A stretch of 64,000 nt of DNA from contig JAXMCI010000037.1 of assembly GCA_046349435.1 (NCBI GenBank), positions 12,235 to 76,234 of the forward strand, written 5' to 3'. This DNA is from JAXMCI01 sp046349435 (GTDB lineage Bacteria; Pseudomonadota; Alphaproteobacteria; Dongiales; Dongiaceae). Every line of letters begins with the position of its first letter. The first letter of the stretch is position 1. Below the pieces are notes generated by a model that was not told the DNA's origin, did no database searches, and saw only the letters and a program-made list of their open reading frames with translations. Made by a program: the position numbers and the translations under genes. This document shows, piece after piece, positions 60,919-64,000 of the stretch.

Positions 60919-62082
60919 TCACGGCGCGGCCTCGTCCGGCACCAGGCTGCAGTCCGCGGCCGACCAGCCGACCCGCACGCGGTCGCCGGCGGCGACGCCG
61001 AGGCCGGCCGGGCGGCTGGGGAGCTGCAGGGTGAGGGCGAGCTGCGGCGCGGCGTCGGCGGCGAGCCGCAGGGTCGAGCGGGCGCCGACGAAGCTGACCT
61101 CGGCGACGCGGGCGGCGAGCAGGTTGTCGGCGCGCTCGCCCGCGGCCAGCAGGTGCAGGCATTCCGGGCGGACGGCGAGCTGCGCGGCGGCGCCGGGGGC
61201 GAGCTCCGACCCACCGAGGCCGGCCGGCGCTTCGCAGGCGAGCGGGCCGAGCGCGGTGTCGAGCGTGGCGCGGCCGCCGGCGATCGCCGCGACGCGGCCG
61301 GGGACCAGGTTGTTCTCGCCGAAGAAGGTGGCGACGAAGCGGCTGGCCGGGCGGTAGTAGAGCGCGGCCGGCTCGCCGACCTGCTCGATGCCGCCGCGGT
61401 TCATCACCACGATGCGGTCGGACATGGTGATCGCCTCCTCCTGGTCGTGGGTGACGAAGAGGAAGGTGGTGGCGACCTCGCGCTGCAGGCCCTTGAGGAA
61501 GCCCTGCATCTGGCGGCGGAGCTCGGCGTCGAGCGCGCCGAGCGGCTCGTCGAGCAGCAGCACCTTGGGGCGGCAGATCAGGGCGCGGGCGAGCGCCACG
61601 CGCTGGCGCTGGCCGCCGCTGAGCTGGGCGGGGTAGCGCGATCCCAGGTCGCCGAGGCCGACCAGCCGCAGCGATTCGGCGACGCGGGCGCGGCGCTGGG
61701 ATCGCGGCACGCGGCGCACGCGCAGGCCGAAGGCGACGTTCTCCGCGACCGTGAGATGCGGGAAGAGCGCGTAGTCCTGGAAGACGGTGTTGAAGGGCCG
61801 GTCGAAGATCTCGACGCCGGCGATGTCGCGGCCCTCGAACAGGATCTCGCCGCCGGTGGGGTCGGCGAAGCCGCCGATCAGGCGGAGGACCGTGGTCTTG
61901 CCCGAGCCGCTCGGGCCGAGGATGGTGAGGAACTCGCGCGGCCGGATGTCGAGGTCGATGCCGCGCAGCACGGCCAGCCCGCCATAGCTCTTGGCGAGCC
62001 GGCGCAGGCGCAGGATCGGCTCGCCAGGAGCCGTGGGGGCGCCGTCGGCGGGAGGGGTGGCTGCGGGTCCGTCCTGCGTCAC
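60919..62082 (-). CDS. potA: Polyamine-type ABC transporter ATPase, PotA-like
   Basis: 387 residues. GTG start at 62082. Walker A GPSGSGKTT, Q-loop VFQDYALFPHLTV, signature LSGGQRQRVALARAL, Walker B VLLLDEPLGALD and switch VTHDQEEA are complete. The C-terminal 130 residues are a TOBE domain (LAVRPECLHLL, VSFVGARSTLRL) as in PotA. It lies 222 bp after the binding-protein gene, with palindromic repeats in the gap, and 10 bp before the permease gene. Confidence 0.94.
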   Translation of the reverse strand: MTQDGPAATPPADGAPTAPGEPILRLRRLAKSYGGLAVLRGIDLDIRPREFLTILGPSGSGKTTVLRLIGGFADPTGGEILFEGRDIAGVEIFDRPFNTVFQDYALFPHLTVAENVAFGLRVRRVPRSQRRARVAESLRLVGLGDLGSRYPAQLSGGQRQRVALARALICRPKVLLLDEPLGALDAELRRQMQGFLKGLQREVATTFLFVTHDQEEAITMSDRIVVMNRGGIEQVGEPAALYYRPASRFVATFFGENNLVPGRVAAIAGGRATLDTALGPLACEAPAGLGGSELAPGAAAQLAVRPECLHLLAAGERADNLLAARVAEVSFVGARSTLRLAADAAPQLALTLQLPSRPAGLGVAAGDRVRVGWSAADCSLVPDEAAP

Positions 62083-62147
62083 GGTGCGATGGCCGGTGGG
62101 TTCCTGTCGTGCGATGCGGGCCGGCAGCGTGCCCCTGGCCCTCCCCC

Positions 62148-62227
62148 ATTGTCATGCCCGGGCTCGACCCGGGCATCCATGGTGCGGTTGCCCCTGGATC
62201 GCCGGGTCAAGCCCGGCGATGACAAAG
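62148..62227. repeat. Twin palindromic repeat inside the pot operon
   Basis: Two perfect 9-bp-stem hairpins, ATGCCCGGG-CTCGA-CCCGGGCAT (62154-62176) and ATCGCCGGG-TCAAG-CCCGGCGAT (62198-62220), between the binding-protein gene and the ATPase gene. Placed as REP elements are in sugar and amino-acid importers, it could protect the upstream mRNA and give more binding protein than transporter. Related sequence at 34519-34553 and 59202-59228. Confidence 0.7.
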
Positions 62228-62304
62228 GGGGAGTGCAGCGCCGAGTGCGGAGGCGACGACGCCCCGCGGGCGATGGCCCGCGGGGCGCGGCAGCGGGTCG
62301 CCTG

Positions 62305-63354
62305 CTACTGGACCGGGGCGGCCTTGACCTCGTTCCACACGTCGGTGCGCCAGCGGAAGTCCTCGTAGGGGACCAGCCAGATCAGCTTGTCGGCGTAATC
62401 GAGGCCGGCCGAGTTGCTGACCGTGTTGCCGTAGCGGTGCTTCTCGGTCATCGACTCGCTGATCTTCTTGCTCAGGAAGAAATTCACCCAGGCCTGGGCG
62501 AGGTCCTTGTCCCGGGCGCCCTTGCTCATCGCCCAGGTGTCGACCCAGCCCATGCCGCCTTCCTTGGGGATCATGTACTTGGCGTGGTAGCCGGCCTTCT
62601 CCAGCTCGGCGATCTGCAGCTCGCCCATCGAGTACATCAGCACGGGGTCGCTGCTCTTCCAGATCTGCACGCCCTCGTCGAAGCTCTGGTAGTAGGTCTT
62701 GAGGTTCTTGCGGAGCGCGATGAGCTTGTCCTTGACCTCAGCCATCTGCTCCTTGGTCAGGTGGTAGGGGTCCTTGAAGCCCAGCGCCATGGCGCCGAGC
62801 GAGATGTTCTGGCCCGAGCTGTCGAAGGTCAGCACCCGGCCGGCATATTTCGGATCCCACAGCACGTTCCAGCTGTCCGGCGGCGGGTTGATCTCGTCGG
62901 TGTTGTAGATCAGGCCGATCGAGCCCCAGGCGAGCGGGATGCCGTAGACCTTGCCGTCCGGCTGCAGCACGGTCGGCACGTGCGCCAGGTCCTTGAAGGC
63001 GGGCAGCTGGTTGTCGCGGTTCGGCAGCTTGGCGAGGTCGAAGGGAACCGCCAGCCCGGCGTCGATGAACTTCTTGAGGTCGCCGGTATTGACCGAGAAG
63101 AGGTCGTAGTCGGCGCCGTCGGTGCTCTTCAGCTTGGTCCACATCTCGTCGTCGGAGGTGAGATAGGTGACCGAGACCTTGGCGTCGTGCTCCTTCTCGA
63201 ACTCCTTCACCCAGTCGTCGTCGGCATAGCCCTCCCAGACGAGCAGGCGCAGCTCGGCGGCGGCGGCGGCCGGGCGCGCCGTGCCGGCCAGCGGCAGGGC
63301 GATCGCCGCGGCGGCGGCCAGCCCCAGGCAGAACCGTCTCGATAGATGTCGCAT
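62305..63354 (-). CDS. potD: Polyamine-type periplasmic binding protein, PotD-like
   Basis: 349 residues; ATG at 63354 behind AGGGAGGAGAGCG. N-terminus MRHLSRRFCLGLAAAAAIALPLAG has a twin-arginine-like start and an Ala-rich cleavage region near residue 32. The body matches PotD/PotF: LRLLVWEGYADDDWVKEFEKEH, SDDEMWTKLKS, DYDLFSVNTGDLKKFIDAGL, YGIPLAWGSIGLIYN, WDPKYAGRV and GGMGWVDTWAMSKGA. It is the first gene of the importer operon and is divergent from an enolase-superfamily gene; the shared 208-bp region holds a 22-bp palindrome. The ligand may be a polyamine or an opine or sugar-acid-like cation. Confidence 0.93.
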   Translation of the reverse strand: MRHLSRRFCLGLAAAAAIALPLAGTARPAAAAAELRLLVWEGYADDDWVKEFEKEHDAKVSVTYLTSDDEMWTKLKSTDGADYDLFSVNTGDLKKFIDAGLAVPFDLAKLPNRDNQLPAFKDLAHVPTVLQPDGKVYGIPLAWGSIGLIYNTDEINPPPDSWNVLWDPKYAGRVLTFDSSGQNISLGAMALGFKDPYHLTKEQMAEVKDKLIALRKNLKTYYQSFDEGVQIWKSSDPVLMYSMGELQIAELEKAGYHAKYMIPKEGGMGWVDTWAMSKGARDKDLAQAWVNFFLSKKISESMTEKHRYGNTVSNSAGLDYADKLIWLVPYEDFRWRTDVWNEVKAAPVQ

Positions 63355-63373
63355 CGCTCGCTCTCCTCCCTTC

Positions 63374-63421
63374 AGGTGACCTTGGCCCTCGAGGTGATCT
63401 CGGCCTTCGGGTGATCTTGGC
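63374..63421. repeat. Three imperfect 17-18-bp repeats upstream of potD
   Basis: AGGTGACCTTGGCC (63374), AGGTGATCTCGGCC (63392) and GGGTGATCTTGGC (63409) recur at 18- and 17-bp intervals in the potD leader. They may be regulator half-sites or slippage products. Confidence 0.45.
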
Positions 63422-63458
63422 GGCGAGGATGGGACAGTCGCGCGCGGCTTGTCCAGGC

Positions 63459-63480
63459 CGATTTTCCGATCGGAAAATCG
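63459..63480. promoter_or_regulatory. Perfect 22-bp palindrome between potD and enolase-superfamily gene
   Basis: Half-site CGATTTTCCGA followed directly by its exact complement. It is AT-rich in a GC-rich setting, about 105 bp from the potD ATG and 81 bp from the divergent ATG at 63562. Its form suits a homodimeric repressor (GntR, LacI or TetR type). No regulator gene is in the window next to it. Confidence 0.75.
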
Positions 63481-63561
63481 CGCTTGAGGGCGGGCATGGG
63501 CGCCGCTAGCCTGCGTCGCCCGGGGACAGTGGGCCGGAAGCAGCGGGGGGAACGGGACGCC

Positions 63562-64000
63562 ATGCGCATCGCCAGCATCGAGGTGATCAACCTGCGCCAT
63601 GCCTATCCGGCCGGCGGCGGGTTCCGCTATGCCGGCGGCGTCTGCACCGGGCGGCTGACCTCGCTCGTCAAGGTGAGCACGGAATGCGGCCGCACCGGCT
63701 GGGGCTCGGCCTACTCGCACCCGGAGATGGTGCGGCTGACCGTCGAGGGGCAGCTGGCGCCGCTGCTCGCCGGGGCCGACCCGACCGAGGTCGAGGCGCT
63801 GTGGCAGCGGATGTACGCGCTGACCCGCTGGTACGGCCGCAAGGGCGCCGCGGTGTCGGCGCTGGGCGCGCTCGACACCGCCTTCTGGGACCTGCGCGGC
63901 CAGGCGCTGGGCAAGCCGATCTGGGCGCTGCTCGGCGGCGAGCGCCGGCTGGTGCCGGCCTATGCCAGCGCGCTGCTCTGGCGCGACCGCGTCGAGGACC
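63562..64000 (+). CDS. Enolase-superfamily enzyme (mandelate racemase type), partial
   Basis: First 146 residues only; runs off the window. ATG 63562 behind GGGGGGAACGGGA. MRIASIEVINLRHAYPAGGGFRYAGG and SLVKVSTECGRTGWGSAYSHPEMV belong to the N-terminal capping domain. AVSALGALDTAFWDLRGQALGKPIWALLGG is the conserved start of the barrel domain. The catalytic residues are beyond the end. Divergent from the potD operon, suggesting the importer brings in this enzyme's substrate, for example a sugar acid or an amino-acid derivative in place of a true polyamine. Confidence 0.88.
   Translation, partial: MRIASIEVINLRHAYPAGGGFRYAGGVCTGRLTSLVKVSTECGRTGWGSAYSHPEMVRLTVEGQLAPLLAGADPTEVEALWQRMYALTRWYGRKGAAVSALGALDTAFWDLRGQALGKPIWALLGGERRLVPAYASALLWRDRVED

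Overview
The window looks like part of an alphaproteobacterial chromosome, most likely Rhodospirillales/Azospirillales-like. The DNA is very GC-rich and the genes have strong third-position GC. The gene set also fits: class I lysyl-tRNA synthetase, Atm1-type exporter, MeaB with a single-chain methylmalonyl-CoA mutase, an Anbu proteasome cluster, and an OpgH glucosyltransferase. This assignment is inferred from gene content only. I saw no rRNA, tRNA, CRISPR array, transposase or phage module.

1-14.5 kb: two secreted-protein genes with matching duplicated promoters; a LysR regulator; two dienelactone hydrolases; and a long leftward series (atm1, meaB, a DUF2061 protein, rpmB, queA, tgt, queF, queG) that ends in one of the hydrolases. 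It combines the last steps of queuosine biosynthesis with ribosomal protein L28. A GFA protein and a LivK-type binding protein divergent from a CGNR regulator follow.

14.5-29.3 kb: a 1,920-residue membrane-anchored coiled-coil protein with tandem 47-residue repeats; methylmalonyl-CoA mutase; an AbiE-type toxin-antitoxin pair bracketed by two copies of a 69-bp direct repeat that carries the mutase promoter and ribosome-binding site; a low-GC patch of orphan genes; and a beta-helix membrane protein.

29.2-33.5 kb: a cassette of GT4, GT2, PqqD-like chaperone, HPr-kinase-like ATPase and a second GT2. The two GT2s are close paralogues flanking the PqqD/kinase pair. This is my best candidate for an undescribed modification system.

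33.5-46 kb: a HAD phosphatase; pyrD; a small protein plus S24/LexA-like repressor behind a textbook sigma-54 promoter; branched-chain aminotransferase; the Anbu / ATP-grasp / alpha-E cluster; lysS; and a DinG-like helicase that appears leaderless.

46-64 kb: a lower-GC island with a lipoprotein and a secreted protein; opgH with a coupled small gene; an AEC transporter; TerB; an HGG-motif protein; ParDE and MazEF toxin-antitoxin pairs; two enolase-superfamily genes; and a complete polyamine-type ABC importer (potDABC). The importer is divergent from the second enolase-superfamily gene across a perfect 22-bp palindrome.

Two window-wide features matter to a reader. (i) Single-base indels break several genes: lysR, queA, rpmB, the DUF2061 gene, the AbiE antitoxin, the beta-helix gene, pyrD and mazF. 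Because rpmB and pyrD are conserved housekeeping genes, sequencing or assembly error is the likeliest cause. (ii) Dispersed palindromic intergenic repeats recur throughout, and some of them supply stop codons and ribosome-binding sites to neighbouring genes.
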